NCBI RefSeq assembly: GCF_003290185.1
Contig: NZ_QNFY01000006.1
Location: 124,001-188,000 of the forward strand
Length of the DNA: 64,000 nucleotides
Direction of reading: 5' to 3'
Source: Chryseobacterium lathyri
GTDB taxonomy: Bacteria > Bacteroidota > Bacteroidia > Flavobacteriales > Weeksellaceae
Below the pieces are notes generated by a model. It was given only the letters and a program-made list of their open reading frames with translations, had not been told where the DNA came from and did not search any database. The position numbers and the translations under genes are program-made. Shown here one piece after another: positions 26,711 to 37,636 of the stretch. Numbering within the stretch: the first letter of the stretch is position 1; each line of letters starts with the position of its first letter.

Positions 26711-27679
26711 ATGAAAAAGATTTTAATTACAGGAGGTGCAGGGTTTATAGGCTCAAATCTTACCGAGTACTTTTTAGAGAAAGGATATGAAGTTATTTGT
26801 TTGGATAATTTTTCTACTGGCCATCGCCTTAATATTGAATCTTTTCTAGCGAATCCAAAATATAGACTTATTGAAGGTGACATCCGTAATTTTGAAACCT
26901 GTACAATGGCGGTACACGGTGTAGATTATATACTACATGAAGCCGCATTAGGATCAGTTCCCAGATCAATAAAAGACCCTCAAACGTCTAATGAAGTTAA
27001 TGTTTCTGGCTTTTTAAATATGTTAGTAGCAGCAAGAGATGCAAATGTTAAAAGATTTGTTTATGCTGCTTCATCTTCAACATATGGTGATTCTCAAGTT
27101 TTACCGAAAGTGGAAGACGTAATTGGACGCCCATTGTCTCCATATGCAATTACAAAATATGTTAACGAACTATATGCAGATATCTTTAGTAAAACTTATG
27201 GGATGGAGTGTATTGGTTTGCGTTACTTTAACGTTTTTGGACGCCGTCAGGATCCCAATGGAGTTTATGCAGCAGTTATTCCTTTATTCGTAAAACAATT
27301 TATCAGTGGGCAATCGCCAAAAATTAATGGGGTAGGAGATTATTCCAGAGATTTTACTTATATTGATAATGTTATTCAGATGAATGAATTAGCAATGTTA
27401 ACAGAAAATCAGGAGGGAATTAATACTGTTTACAATACTGCGGTAGGAGAACGAACTACCTTAAATGATTTGGTACTGTGTCTAAAAAAATTGTTAAGCA
27501 ATTATGATGAAAAAATAGCTAATATTGAAATAATATATGGACCTCAACGACAAGGTGATATTCCTCACTCATTGGCATCAATAGAGAAAGCGAAAAAATT
27601 ATTAAGCTATTCACCTAGCCATACTCTTGAAGAAGGGCTGGGAGAGGCTGTTAAATGGTATTGGGATAACCTAAGATAA
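26711..27679 (+). CDS. UDP-N-acetylhexosamine 4-epimerase, WbpP/TviC-like
   Basis: This 322-residue SDR enzyme has TGGAGFIGS (7-15), a catalytic Ser-Ser-Thr at 122-124 and Y145/K149 in SPYAITKYV. The LRYFNVFGRRQDPNGVYAAVIP segment is typical of the WbpP/TviC group, which interconverts UDP-GlcNAc(A) and UDP-GalNAc(A). With the dehydrogenase at 29527 it should provide UDP-GalNAcA, as in Vi-antigen synthesis. It starts immediately after wzc with no gap. Confidence 0.87.
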   Translation: MKKILITGGAGFIGSNLTEYFLEKGYEVICLDNFSTGHRLNIESFLANPKYRLIEGDIRNFETCTMAVHGVDYILHEAALGSVPRSIKDPQTSNEVNVSGFLNMLVAARDANVKRFVYAASSSTYGDSQVLPKVEDVIGRPLSPYAITKYVNELYADIFSKTYGMECIGLRYFNVFGRRQDPNGVYAAVIPLFVKQFISGQSPKINGVGDYSRDFTYIDNVIQMNELAMLTENQEGINTVYNTAVGERTTLNDLVLCLKKLLSNYDEKIANIEIIYGPQRQGDIPHSLASIEKAKKLLSYSPSHTLEEGLGEAVKWYWDNLR

Positions 27680-27685
27680 AATTAT

Positions 27686-29527
27686 ATGAATGATTTTAGG
27701 GCGGATATCCAGGGGTTAAGAGCTCTAGCGGTTTTTTTAGTGTTTATTTTCCATATTTCTTTTTCCTCTTTACCTGGAGGATTTCTAGGAGTAGATATTT
27801 TTTTTGTCATTTCTGGTTATTTAATTTCTGGTATTATTTTAAGCAAAAAAGAAAAAGGAAACTTTACATTTACAAATTTTTATATTGGAAGGCTTAAACG
27901 TATAGTTCCAGTCTACTACATTGTTTTAATAGCTGTACTAATTGCAGCAATTATTATCTATTTGCCAAGTGATATTTTGCAACTTAGAATGAACGCTTTC
28001 TGGTCTTCAATTTTTGCTTCAAACGTATATTTTTCTACTTTAGATACTTATTTTGGAGCATCAAGTATAGAGAATCCTTTTCTTCATACTTGGACGTTAG
28101 CCATCGAAATGCAGTTTTATTTTTTGTTACCGCTATTACTTTTCTTTGTCAACAAAAAATGGCTGCCAACTCTATTGATTATTCTAATAATTGGCCTTTT
28201 AGGTTATTCATTGTGTGGAACCTATTTGTTAGATCTTAAAAGCCAAATGTACTTTTCTTTACCAGCAAGAATTCCTGAGTTTTGTATTGGAGCTTTATTT
28301 GCAGTTAAACAAGATTATTTAAAGAAGGTTGGAAGTACAACACTCAATTGCATATCAGCAGTTAGTTTGATTATAATCATTGTTTGTTCTTTTCTATTTT
28401 CCGAAAAATCCGATTATCCTGGGTATTTGGTTATTTTTCCTTGTATAGCGACAGCGTTTTTACTCGTCAATAAAGTTAGTTTTATTAACAAGAAAATTCT
28501 TAGCAATAAAATAGCAGTGCATATTGGAGAATTGTCATATTCTATCTACTTATGGCATTGGCCTATAATGGCATTATATCGATATTACAAAAGTAGCAAT
28601 GAATTTAATTTTAGTGAAATTGCTTTAATAACAGTCTCTACTTACTTGCTATCCTTATTCACCTATTATACAATAGAAAAATATTTTAGAAAAACAAATA
28701 ACGTTAGGTTTTTTACTCTTTTCAGTATTCCTGTTATTACTCTTGGATTATTGACTGTGTTATTACCACGAATAAATACCTATTTTTATAAAATACCAGA
28801 TAAGTATTCTCGACCGGTTTTTGGCCTTAAATCACATTCCTACGATTTTAAAGAAGTTGAAAGTTTCGGGAATCTAATTGAAAAAAGAGATTCAATTTTG
28901 TTAATTGGAGACAGTCATGCTTTAGCGTACAAGAATATTTTAAATAATCTGGGAAAATCACATTTTTTTAATTTCAGAACAGTAACAAATGACAGGTATC
29001 TTAATATTCCTGGTTTTACTGAACCTGATTTTTTAAATAAGGAATTGTTTATACAATATTCTAAGATAATGAAAGCTACCACTGAAGAAATAAAGAAAGC
29101 TAAAGTTATCTTCATTTGTTCAGTGTGGTTTGATGATTTGCCTACATTGCCAAGTGCACTAAATCAATTTTTGGGAAGCCTAGATAGCTCTCAAACAGTT
29201 ATAGTCTTGCCAGACTACCCAACTCCTGATAATAATCCAATAAGAATTAATAGAGATTTTATTAAAAATCCTGACTCAAACTATAAATACAAAATTGGAT
29301 ATAAGCGCCTGCCTGCTAGAATCAAAAAAGTTTTGGAACGATACAAGAATGTACACGTGATCAATATTGATTTTAGAAGTAAATTAAAAGATATACCATT
29401 CAATAGAGACACATTAATGTACTATGATAAAGGACATTTAAATTTATATGGAACCGAAGTAGTATCTAAAGAATTTGATGAAGAATTTATGAATGGTATT
29501 AATAAAGCTTTACAAAAACATAAATAA
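27686..29527 (+). CDS. OafA/OatA-like O-acyltransferase with C-terminal SGNH domain
   Basis: This 613-residue protein joins an acyltransferase-3 membrane domain of about ten helices ([20 protein letters not shown] start, with the active-site His at the end of helix 1) to an extracytoplasmic SGNH hydrolase-like domain. In the latter, S410 in GDSH and D581/H584 in YDKGHLN form the catalytic set. Such two-domain proteins pass acetyl groups across the membrane to glycans. It lies between the 4-epimerase and dehydrogenase genes for GalNAcA, so that sugar is a likely acceptor (inference from position). The last base overlaps the next start. Confidence 0.9.
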   Translation: MNDFRADIQGLRALAVFLVFIFHISFSSLPGGFLGVDIFFVISGYLISGIILSKKEKGNFTFTNFYIGRLKRIVPVYYIVLIAVLIAAIIIYLPSDILQLRMNAFWSSIFASNVYFSTLDTYFGASSIENPFLHTWTLAIEMQFYFLLPLLLFFVNKKWLPTLLIILIIGLLGYSLCGTYLLDLKSQMYFSLPARIPEFCIGALFAVKQDYLKKVGSTTLNCISAVSLIIIIVCSFLFSEKSDYPGYLVIFPCIATAFLLVNKVSFINKKILSNKIAVHIGELSYSIYLWHWPIMALYRYYKSSNEFNFSEIALITVSTYLLSLFTYYTIEKYFRKTNNVRFFTLFSIPVITLGLLTVLLPRINTYFYKIPDKYSRPVFGLKSHSYDFKEVESFGNLIEKRDSILLIGDSHALAYKNILNNLGKSHFFNFRTVTNDRYLNIPGFTEPDFLNKELFIQYSKIMKATTEEIKKAKVIFICSVWFDDLPTLPSALNQFLGSLDSSQTVIVLPDYPTPDNNPIRINRDFIKNPDSNYKYKIGYKRLPARIKKVLERYKNVHVINIDFRSKLKDIPFNRDTLMYYDKGHLNLYGTEVVSKEFDEEFMNGINKALQKHK

Positions 29528-30816
29528 TGAAAGATTTTAAAATTGTGGTTATAGGGTTAGGATATGTAGGATTACCCTTAGCTCGCTTATTTGCAACTAA
29601 ATATCCTGTGGTTGGTTTTGATATCAATCAACAAAGAGTTAAAGAACTAAATGAAGGGAAAGATATAACGCTAGAAGTTGAAGATGAGATTTTACAATCT
29701 GTACTAATAAAAGGAAATCCTTTTGAAGAAGGTGAAAATGGATTGTTTTGCTCAAACAGTATTACTGATATCCAAGAGGCAAATATTTATATAGTTACTG
29801 TTCCTACGCCTGTAGATAAGAATAACCGCCCGGATTTAACTCCTTTATATAAATCTTCTGAAACGGTAGGGAAAGTTCTTTCAGAAGGAGATATTGTGAT
29901 TTATGAATCGACAGTATATCCTGGTGTTACAGAAGAAGAATGTATTCCCGTATTAGAAAAAGTTTCAGGATTAGTCTTTAACAAAGATTTTTATGCAGGG
30001 TATTCCCCAGAAAGAATTAACCCTGGAGATAAGGAACATACAGTGGAGAACATACTAAAAGTGACTTCAGGTTCTACACCGGAAATCGGCAAAATTGTGG
30101 ATGAATTATACCAGTCTATTATCACTGCTGGTACACACCTTGCTCCAACCATTAAGGTTGCAGAAGCTGCAAAGGTTATTGAAAATTCTCAGAGAGATAT
30201 TAATATTGCATTTGTGAATGAGTTGGCAAAAATTTTTAATATTTTAGGCATTGATACCCATGCTGTTTTAATAGCCGCATCTACAAAGTGGAATTTTTTA
30301 CCATTTAAACCAGGACTAGTTGGTGGTCATTGCATTGGAGTTGACCCATACTATTTAGCACAAAAGGCTCAGGAACATGGTTATCATCCTGAAATTATCT
30401 TAGCTGGTCGTCGATTAAATGATTCTATGGGTGAATATGTTGCTTCACAGATTATAAAAACAATGATCAAGAAAAATATTAAAGTTAATGGAAGTAAAGT
30501 TTTAAATTTAGGAATCACTTTTAAAGAAAATTGTCCAGATGTTCGAAATACAAAGGCTGTAGATGTAATAAAAGGTCTGAAAGATTATTCCTTAGATGTT
30601 ATGACCTATGATCCTTGGGCAAATCCTTTGGAGGTAGCACATGAGTATGGACTGTCTATTTATAATGAAATTCCAGATGAAAAATTTAATGTTATTGTAT
30701 TAACTGTAGCTCATAAAGAATTTGTAGATTTTGATTTTAAGAAATATCTGATTGAGGGCGGGGTAATCTATGACATAAAAGGCTTTGTCCAACAAGATAA
30801 TGTCACAAGATTATAA
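29527..30816 (+). CDS. UDP-N-acetyl-hexosamine 6-dehydrogenase, WbpO/TviB-like
   Basis: This 429-residue NAD enzyme oxidises C6 of a UDP-HexNAc to the uronic acid. The nucleotide motif is GLGYVGLP (10-17), and the catalytic cysteine is C269 in [38 protein letters not shown] is the TviB/WbpO form of the family signature. Paired with the epimerase at 26711 it predicts UDP-GalNAcA (or UDP-GlcNAcA). It overlaps the acyltransferase gene by one base. Confidence 0.92.
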   Translation: MKDFKIVVIGLGYVGLPLARLFATKYPVVGFDINQQRVKELNEGKDITLEVEDEILQSVLIKGNPFEEGENGLFCSNSITDIQEANIYIVTVPTPVDKNNRPDLTPLYKSSETVGKVLSEGDIVIYESTVYPGVTEEECIPVLEKVSGLVFNKDFYAGYSPERINPGDKEHTVENILKVTSGSTPEIGKIVDELYQSIITAGTHLAPTIKVAEAAKVIENSQRDINIAFVNELAKIFNILGIDTHAVLIAASTKWNFLPFKPGLVGGHCIGVDPYYLAQKAQEHGYHPEIILAGRRLNDSMGEYVASQIIKTMIKKNIKVNGSKVLNLGITFKENCPDVRNTKAVDVIKGLKDYSLDVMTYDPWANPLEVAHEYGLSIYNEIPDEKFNVIVLTVAHKEFVDFDFKKYLIEGGVIYDIKGFVQQDNVTRL

Positions 30817-30848
30817 ATAATTTACGGGAAATGTAGTCAGTTTTTATA

Positions 30849-32105
30849 ATGGTAAAATTAATTAATTTTCTTCGAGAGGGATATAAAAATGAAAATGTTA
30901 CTCAAGCTTTTGGGTTACTGGTTTCTACAATAGTAGGACTTGTTTTGGGCTTTGCAACCAATTCTCTTTTAACCCGTATCTTAGGGAAAGAACTTTATGG
31001 GGATTACGCATTGTTATTTAACATATATAGTTTTTGCCAGATAATTTTTAATTTCGGGATATTTTATACTATTTCAAGATTAGTTGCAATTAGTAATGAT
31101 AAAGATAAAACAAGAGGTTATTATCTTGTAGGATTTTTCTTTGTTATAATACTTTTCATCCTAATGGCTGTGTCAGTTACAGTCTATGCGTTCTTTTCTG
31201 AAAATATGAATAAAAGCAGTTTTTTTAAAGTATTATTGATTTCTATACCACTTTCATGGATTTATTTGCTTACAACATTAAATGAAAATTATCTTCCCGG
31301 TGATAATAAGATCAACCTTTTGTCTTGGTCACGCCTGCTTCCTAAAATTTTTCTAGCAGGAATACTGGTTATTATTTTCTTCTATTTTAAAAATGTAAGT
31401 CTTGTAACTATCGTTTTACTTAATTACCTTACCTTTATAATTGCTTATCTATACGTTTTTGTAAAAATTAAACCTACATTTAAACAGTTTAAAAGAAGGC
31501 TTTCTGAAATATTGGTTGGAAATAAGCAATTTGGTTTTGATATTTATTTTGGAGCCCTGATAGCTTCTGGTAGTGGAAGCTTATCTGGAATATTAATCAG
31601 CCATTTTGGAGTCAACAATATAGAAGTAGGCTATTATACATTAGCTACTCTGCTGGCCTCACCTTTGTCTATGATTCCCAATATTATTGCAACAACACAA
31701 TTTAAAAATTTTGCGCAAAGCCAATTTATACCACGAAAGTTGATATTCATGACATTTGGATTAAGCATTTTTCTTATGTTATTTATTATATTTACTTCTA
31801 ATCTTATAGTTTCTGTTTTTTTTGGGAAAGAGTATCTTGAATCTGTGGTAATGTTGCAATATTTATCCATAGGATTTGTTCTTTATGGGATAGGAGATTT
31901 TTTTAATAGATTTTTATTGGCAAAAGGAAAAGGAAAAGAACTTAGGAATGCATCATTTCTTGTTGGTTTTACGTTACTAATAGCAAACATTATATTTATC
32001 TATTTATATAGAGGTGCAGGGGCTGCAGTTGCCCGTATTTTATCAGGCTTAATGTATGCATTGGTAATTTTATATTATTATAGAAAAGAAATTAAAGGAT
32101 TATGA
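30849..32105 (+). CDS. wzx: Oligosaccharide flippase, Wzx family
   Basis: This 418-residue protein is hydrophobic throughout, with about 12 predicted helices, and begins with the FGLLVSTIVGLVLGFATNSLLTRILGKELYGDYAL pattern of the polysaccharide-synthase/MOP flippase family. It would turn undecaprenyl-linked repeat units to the periplasmic side. It overlaps the polymerase gene by 4 bases (ATGA), so the two are translationally coupled. Confidence 0.85.
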   Translation: MVKLINFLREGYKNENVTQAFGLLVSTIVGLVLGFATNSLLTRILGKELYGDYALLFNIYSFCQIIFNFGIFYTISRLVAISNDKDKTRGYYLVGFFFVIILFILMAVSVTVYAFFSENMNKSSFFKVLLISIPLSWIYLLTTLNENYLPGDNKINLLSWSRLLPKIFLAGILVIIFFYFKNVSLVTIVLLNYLTFIIAYLYVFVKIKPTFKQFKRRLSEILVGNKQFGFDIYFGALIASGSGSLSGILISHFGVNNIEVGYYTLATLLASPLSMIPNIIATTQFKNFAQSQFIPRKLIFMTFGLSIFLMLFIIFTSNLIVSVFFGKEYLESVVMLQYLSIGFVLYGIGDFFNRFLLAKGKGKELRNASFLVGFTLLIANIIFIYLYRGAGAAVARILSGLMYALVILYYYRKEIKGL

Positions 32106-33157
32106 TTTTTGCAATTTTTGTTTTCCTTTTATTATTGTGTATTATTTTCCCAAAATCCAAGATTATTGCGGGATGTGTTTTCCTGTTTATTTGGCAATTA
32201 TGGGGCTGGAATAGCTGGAATGGAGATTACGAGCAATATGAATATTTTTATAATACAATTGGAAAATTTGGATTAGATGTTATTGATGTTGAAAAAGGGT
32301 ATGCAATATTTAATAGTTTTATTTATAGTTTAGGCCTCGATTTTCAAGGTTTTATGATTGTTTATTCTTTTCTTATTTTAGGAATAATACTATATTTTAC
32401 GACCATATCACCGTATCCTGCGGCATTTGCCATTTTATATTTTATTATTTTCATTATGGATTACGTTTTTATGCGTAATTATATGACTAATGCATTATTC
32501 TTCCTCTTCTTAACACTTGTTTTTAACAACTCTAAGTATTTGATATTGAAATCGGTGATTTTATTATTACTGGCCTTTACATTTCATAATACCGGAGTAT
32601 TTTACTTTACATTCTTACTCGTTTTAAGAACTAAAATGAGTATTAAAAAACTTTCTCTTCTTATTTTAGGAATAATTATATTGCTCGCAACCTCTATGAC
32701 AATATTTATTTCGTTTATTGGAAACAAGTTAATTGCCGGGAAAATACTTTATTACGCAACTGGGGATAGCCCGATAGGCCCTGCTGCAAGCCATGCAGTT
32801 ATTGTATTTGCATTGTTATTATTTAGTTATTATACCAGGAATAAACAACTCGATCTTTCCTTGGAAAAAGAGCGGATTATAATTTTATTCCAAAAAGTGA
32901 ATATAATAACACTTATATATATTCCCTTGTACTTTTTTATTCCTGATTTTGGCAGGTTTTTTAGAGTATTATTTCCCATAGAATTATTTTTTATACTCTA
33001 TTTGTTTTATTGCTACAAAAAAATCAATTTACGTGTCATTTTGGGCTTAATTTTAATAGGCATGTATTCTATTATTTTATACCAGTTTTTGTCAAGTACT
33101 CTGAAATGGACCTATTATCCATTGTTCGAATCTAACCTTATTTACAGCTCACCATGA
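32102..33157 (+). CDS. wzy: EpsG-like polysaccharide polymerase (probable Wzy)
   Basis: This 351-residue protein has about ten hydrophobic segments and the EpsG-type early motif WNSWNGDYEQYEYFYN followed by EKGYAIFNSF. Polymerases of this kind join repeat units in the periplasm. Sequence conservation in the family is low, so the call rests on topology, the motif and its place between the flippase and glycosyltransferase genes. It overlaps both neighbours by 4 bases. Confidence 0.75.
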   Translation: MIFAIFVFLLLLCIIFPKSKIIAGCVFLFIWQLWGWNSWNGDYEQYEYFYNTIGKFGLDVIDVEKGYAIFNSFIYSLGLDFQGFMIVYSFLILGIILYFTTISPYPAAFAILYFIIFIMDYVFMRNYMTNALFFLFLTLVFNNSKYLILKSVILLLLAFTFHNTGVFYFTFLLVLRTKMSIKKLSLLILGIIILLATSMTIFISFIGNKLIAGKILYYATGDSPIGPAASHAVIVFALLLFSYYTRNKQLDLSLEKERIIILFQKVNIITLIYIPLYFFIPDFGRFFRVLFPIELFFILYLFYCYKKINLRVILGLILIGMYSIILYQFLSSTLKWTYYPLFESNLIYSSP

Positions 33158-34308
33158 AAATTATATTGATAGCATCATATTATTTTCCAATACACGATGT
33201 TTCATCTTTAAGAATCCATAGCTACTGTAAAGCAATGGCAAAAAAGGGAATAAATATACATGTACTAATGGTTTATCCGGCTCTAACAGAATGTCCTGAA
33301 CAGGGAGTTTTTGAAGGGGTAAAATATACTTTTCTTTCAGATAAAAAGTACTATAATGGAAATTTTCTTGATAAATTGTATTTTAGATTCTTTGGCTTGA
33401 ATAATATCAGAAAATTTATTTTTACTGAAAAAGTGGACGCAGTTTTATCTTATCATGATAATTTTCTTACTAATTTTTTTGTAAAACTATTTACCCTATT
33501 AACTTCTATACCATTTGTTATTGACAAGACAGAATACCCTTATGGATATTTTCAAATGTCTAAAATGAGACAATTATTAGAACGTTTAAATTTATATTTG
33601 TTTGATGGTTTTATAGTAATTTCAAATACGTTGAGAGACTTTTATTCTAAAATATCAAAGAATGTTTTTCTTTTGCCAATGACGATTGATCCCGATAGAT
33701 TTGATGGAGTCTCTGGAGGAGAAGAGAGGGGGCAGTATATTAGCTTGACTTTTGGTGTACACAATCGGGACGGACTGTTTGACAGCATCATTACTTTTCA
33801 TAAATACCTGAACAAATCACAAAAAAAATCTTTTAAGCTCTACCTAATAGGTGATTATAATACACTGTGCGAAAATTTCCCTGAATGCTATGCTATTAAA
33901 ACATATGTTCAGGAAAATGGACTTGAAGATCGAGTTCTTTTCTTGGGTAGAAAGCCAATTGAGGAAGTTCCGGTAATTTTGTCTGGGGCTCAATGTTTAA
34001 TTACCACACCTACAAAATATGTTTCCGGCGGTTTTCCTACGAAATTGGGAGAATATATGCTTTCCGGAGTTCCAATAGTAGCTACCAAAGCTGGTGAAAT
34101 ATCAGAGTATGTTACGAATAACTATGATATCTTTTTATGTAATGTGGGAGATTTGGACTGTATGGCAGATAAAATTATTTTTATTGAAAACCATCCTGAA
34201 AAAGCAATGATTGTAGGGCAAAATGCTCTGAACACGGCTAAATTTAAATTTAATGCCAATACATATATTAAAGGGATGCTGGAATTTTTAAATTCAATTA
34301 AGAAATGA
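33154..34308 (+). CDS. Glycosyltransferase family 4 (first)
   Basis: This 384-residue GT-B enzyme begins MKIILIASYYFPIHDVSSLRIHSY, the usual donor-less N-domain start, and carries the GT4 C-domain features: VLFLGRKPIEEVPVILSGAQCLI and SGGFPTKLGEYMLSGVPIVATKAGEISEYV, with the E-x7-E type pair. It adds one sugar of the repeat unit in the cytoplasm; donor and linkage are unknown. It overlaps both neighbours by 4 bases. Confidence 0.85.
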   Translation: MKIILIASYYFPIHDVSSLRIHSYCKAMAKKGINIHVLMVYPALTECPEQGVFEGVKYTFLSDKKYYNGNFLDKLYFRFFGLNNIRKFIFTEKVDAVLSYHDNFLTNFFVKLFTLLTSIPFVIDKTEYPYGYFQMSKMRQLLERLNLYLFDGFIVISNTLRDFYSKISKNVFLLPMTIDPDRFDGVSGGEERGQYISLTFGVHNRDGLFDSIITFHKYLNKSQKKSFKLYLIGDYNTLCENFPECYAIKTYVQENGLEDRVLFLGRKPIEEVPVILSGAQCLITTPTKYVSGGFPTKLGEYMLSGVPIVATKAGEISEYVTNNYDIFLCNVGDLDCMADKIIFIENHPEKAMIVGQNALNTAKFKFNANTYIKGMLEFLNSIKK

Positions 34309-35420
34309 AAATAAATAAGATATTAATTATCCCTAATGCAGAAATTACGAAAGTAAAAAATGATTTTGCTGTTGAAAAAAACACTGGAGAATTCGCAGCA
34401 GAATTGCAAAGGTTAGGCTCAGAAGTTACAATATATGGCCAAATCATTGACGAACCGAACAATATTCATGTCTATAAACTTAATGAAAATAATCTGAACG
34501 TTAAAGGGTTATATAGAAAATCTAACAAAATTCTGAATTATATATTGCTGTATTTGAGAGTTATCCCTGAAATAGTGAAATCTGATTTTGTTTACATTTT
34601 TTATCCTACAGCTTTTAAATATACAGCGTTTATTTGTAGTATATTACAGAAAAAATATGGACTTTATGTCAGAGGAATGGATGATATGCAAGGAAAGATT
34701 CCGTCATTGATATATAAACAGGCTGCTGTTGGATTTTGTGTGGCAGATTTTTTTACAGATAATATTAATACAATTGCTGGAAAACAAATTGCTTACACCA
34801 TAAGACCAATGATTACGCTTACCGAAATGGATATTATTGTAGACAGGCAATATGAGAAAAGAAATTCTTATAAAATTCTTTATTTGGGTCGTATGACTAA
34901 TGATAAAGGTATTTTGGAGTTACTTCATGCCGTGGCAGAGTTAAAGGAATCGAAATATAGATTCGAATTAAGTTTGGTTGGAGATGGAGAGTATTTTGAT
35001 GAACTAAAGAAATTAGCAGATCATTTAAACTTACACGATATTGTGTCTTTTAAAGGGGCAACCTTTGATCCGCAGGAAATTCGCTGGCACTTTCTAAATT
35101 CGGATATCTACATATTACCTTCTTATCACGAAGGATTTCCAAGAACGTTATATGAAGCAATGATATATGGAACTCCCATCATTACTACATTTGTAGGAGG
35201 TATATCTTCTTTAATGAGAGATGGGGTAAATTGTATCAAAATTGAACCAAGGTCTATTAAAGATATTGTTTTATCTTTAACTTTTGCTTTTGAAAATTAT
35301 GATCAATTTAGCCTATTAGCCTGCAAAGCTACAGAAATGGTAAGTAATTTGCTAGAAACAAGAAAATATTCGCATGCAATGGATGTACACCAATATTTAA
35401 ATAACCTTCAAAAAGAATAA
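34305..35420 (+). CDS. Glycosyltransferase family 4 (second)
   Basis: This 371-residue GT-B enzyme has the motifs YLGRMTNDKGILELLHAV and VGDGEYFDELKKLA, followed by YILPSYHEGFPRTLYEAMIYGTPIITTFVGG, the EGFPxxLxEAM donor-binding signature of GT4. It overlaps the previous gene by 4 bases and is followed one base later by the beta-helix gene. Donor sugar unknown. Confidence 0.88.
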   Translation: MKINKILIIPNAEITKVKNDFAVEKNTGEFAAELQRLGSEVTIYGQIIDEPNNIHVYKLNENNLNVKGLYRKSNKILNYILLYLRVIPEIVKSDFVYIFYPTAFKYTAFICSILQKKYGLYVRGMDDMQGKIPSLIYKQAAVGFCVADFFTDNINTIAGKQIAYTIRPMITLTEMDIIVDRQYEKRNSYKILYLGRMTNDKGILELLHAVAELKESKYRFELSLVGDGEYFDELKKLADHLNLHDIVSFKGATFDPQEIRWHFLNSDIYILPSYHEGFPRTLYEAMIYGTPIITTFVGGISSLMRDGVNCIKIEPRSIKDIVLSLTFAFENYDQFSLLACKATEMVSNLLETRKYSHAMDVHQYLNNLQKE

Positions 35421-35421
35421 A

Positions 35422-36561
35422 ATGAAAAATGACAAAATCTATAGAATTATTTTTTTTCTTTTCATTTTACTTTCATCCGATATCTCACCTCAATTTCAAT
35501 ATAGGAAAATTGATAATTCACTTATTTCAGCATTCGACAGAAGAGCTGAAATAAAAAAGATTAAATTGGAATTATTTTCAAAAGCCAAAAATCTTACAGA
35601 TTATCTGCCTAAGAATTTTTCTAAAAAAGGAGATGTAAATTATACAAAATATTTACAGGTGGGAATTAATGATAATAAGAAAGTTATTCTTCCTGACTTT
35701 CCTGTACTGATCGATTTCGGAGGATTAAGATTACAGTCTAATTCTTCAGTTTTGTTTCAGGAAAATTCGAAGTTATTGCTGGAGCCCAATAGTGAAGAAT
35801 TATACGGTTTGCTTTATATTGAAGGAGTAGAAAATGTAGAGGTATATTTTGCAAGCTTAGTCGGAGATAGAGATCAGCATAAGGGAAATAAAGGAGAATG
35901 GGGAATGGGTTTTTTTATCCGGAATAGTAAAAATGTAAAAATATACAATCCTTCTATTAAAAAAATGTGGGGCGATGGTATTTATGTGGGAAATTTGGAT
36001 AGGCCTTCTGAGAAAATTGAAATAAATTATGCAGTGATTGATGATAATAGGAGAAATGGTATATCAATTGTGGCAGGGGAAAATGTGAAAATAAAAAATA
36101 GTTTAATTGCTAATACTTATGGTGCAGTTCCGCAATCTGGGATTGATATTGAACCAAATAAGCCGACTGATTATATTAATAATATTTTTTTAGAAAATAT
36201 TGTTACTTATAATAATGCGGAAAGCGGGCTTATTTTTGCATTAGACAATTTACAAGGAAGTCGATTGGATCGTATAAAAATAGATGTTAATAACTTTGTA
36301 GATTATTTTTCAAATAAAGGGATTGAATTTTATGTGGATAGAGGATATAATAAATTTTTAGAACCTTTAAAAGGAACAATTAACATTAATAATATTAAGT
36401 TGTATAATAATAAATATGCGATGAGAAATGGTTATAGTTCAAAATCTAACATTCAGATAAATTTTAAAAATCTAAAAATTAATAACAAAAAGATAAATGC
36501 TAATAATTTGGATATTTTTGTAAAAAAAATTAAAGCTGGGGAAGAACAGATAATAAAATAA
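35422..36561 (+). CDS. Secreted right-handed beta-helix protein in the polysaccharide locus
   Basis: This 379-residue protein has an N-terminal signal segment (about residues 8-24). From about residue 85 it shows repeating short strands of the parallel beta-helix kind: VLIDFGGLRLQSNSSVLFQENSKLLLEP, then VEVYFASLVGD, VKIYNPSIKKMWGDGIYVGN, EINYAVIDDNRRNGISIVAGENVKIKNSLI, typical of pectate-lyase-like and AlgG-like proteins. Location in the operon between glycosyltransferases suggests action on the polymer in the periplasm (lyase, epimerase or scaffold), but no catalytic residues can be assigned. The C-terminal third is very Asn- and Lys-rich. Confidence 0.78.
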   Translation: MKNDKIYRIIFFLFILLSSDISPQFQYRKIDNSLISAFDRRAEIKKIKLELFSKAKNLTDYLPKNFSKKGDVNYTKYLQVGINDNKKVILPDFPVLIDFGGLRLQSNSSVLFQENSKLLLEPNSEELYGLLYIEGVENVEVYFASLVGDRDQHKGNKGEWGMGFFIRNSKNVKIYNPSIKKMWGDGIYVGNLDRPSEKIEINYAVIDDNRRNGISIVAGENVKIKNSLIANTYGAVPQSGIDIEPNKPTDYINNIFLENIVTYNNAESGLIFALDNLQGSRLDRIKIDVNNFVDYFSNKGIEFYVDRGYNKFLEPLKGTININNIKLYNNKYAMRNGYSSKSNIQINFKNLKINNKKINANNLDIFVKKIKAGEEQIIK

Positions 36562-36617
36562 CTTTTTAAGAGAGAGAATAAAAAACACTAAATTAAGATT
36601 AAAAATTATATATATTT

Positions 36618-37613
36618 ATGTTCATATCCGTTATTATTCCGACATATAATAGAGTTGATACACTTTTTAAATGCCTTCATCATCTTGAAAACCAAAGTAT
36701 TGGGACTGAAAATTATGAGGTGATTATTGTGGATGATTGTTCCACTGATAATACCCAAGAATTTTGCAAAAACTATACTTTAAAATCTAAAAATGTAAGA
36801 TATATTCGTAATGATAAAAATCTGGGGCAGGCAACAACCAGAAATGTTGGAATTAGAGTTTCGAAAGGGGATATAGTACTGTTTTTGGACAATGACCTAT
36901 TAATGTCAAATACATTTCTAGAAGCGCATTTAAAGCTTTATAAGGTAAAACAAAACGAAAATATAGCGATTGTTAGTAATGTAACTTATCAACCTAACGA
37001 TCTTGATAAAACAAATTTTGGACGTTTTATTCAAAGCAGAGCGATAGGATATCGTTCCGAAAAATATATGCGGGGAATTGATGTATCAGATTTACCAAGT
37101 AATTTTTTTGCGGGAGGTGGTTCTTCCTGTAAAAAGGATGATGCTTTTAAAATTGGGCTTTTTGAAGAAGGATTAAAAAAATATGGATCCGAGGATGAGC
37201 TTTTTGGATATAGGCTTAGAAAAGCAGGATTTAAAATAGTATTTTGTACAGAAGCGAAGTTAATTCATTATGATAGCAATATCCTTCCTCATTATTGGAG
37301 AATTAAGTACAAAGAGTTAGGAAGATATAGTCTAAAAACACTAAAAGAAAAAGAGCCTGAATTAATTAAAAACTCTTTATATGATTTATTAATGCCTGTG
37401 AATACAAAAAAAGAAAGTTTGAAGAAAACCTTATCTAAATTAATGATAAAAATATTGTGTTCTTCTTTTTTTCGTGTACCAGCTGAGAAGTTTGTTTTTG
37501 CAACAGATGGCAACAAAAAATTTTATATCGATATAATATATAGATATGTTACAATGGCATGGATAATAGAAGGATTTAATTCTAATAAACAAATTAAAAA
37601 AGTTGAATATTAA
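36618..37613 (+). CDS. Glycosyltransferase family 2
   Basis: This 331-residue GT-A enzyme starts MFISVIIPTYNRVDTLFKCLHHLENQ and has IIVDDCSTDNT, the nucleotide-binding DD of the fold, and VLFLDNDLLMS, the DxD metal-binding region. SEDELFGYRLRKAGFKIVF supplies the ED catalytic-base motif. It adds one sugar of the repeat unit; donor unknown. Confidence 0.9.
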   Translation: MFISVIIPTYNRVDTLFKCLHHLENQSIGTENYEVIIVDDCSTDNTQEFCKNYTLKSKNVRYIRNDKNLGQATTRNVGIRVSKGDIVLFLDNDLLMSNTFLEAHLKLYKVKQNENIAIVSNVTYQPNDLDKTNFGRFIQSRAIGYRSEKYMRGIDVSDLPSNFFAGGGSSCKKDDAFKIGLFEEGLKKYGSEDELFGYRLRKAGFKIVFCTEAKLIHYDSNILPHYWRIKYKELGRYSLKTLKEKEPELIKNSLYDLLMPVNTKKESLKKTLSKLMIKILCSSFFRVPAEKFVFATDGNKKFYIDIIYRYVTMAWIIEGFNSNKQIKKVEY

Positions 37614-37636
37614 AAAACTCAAATAGAATATTGAAA

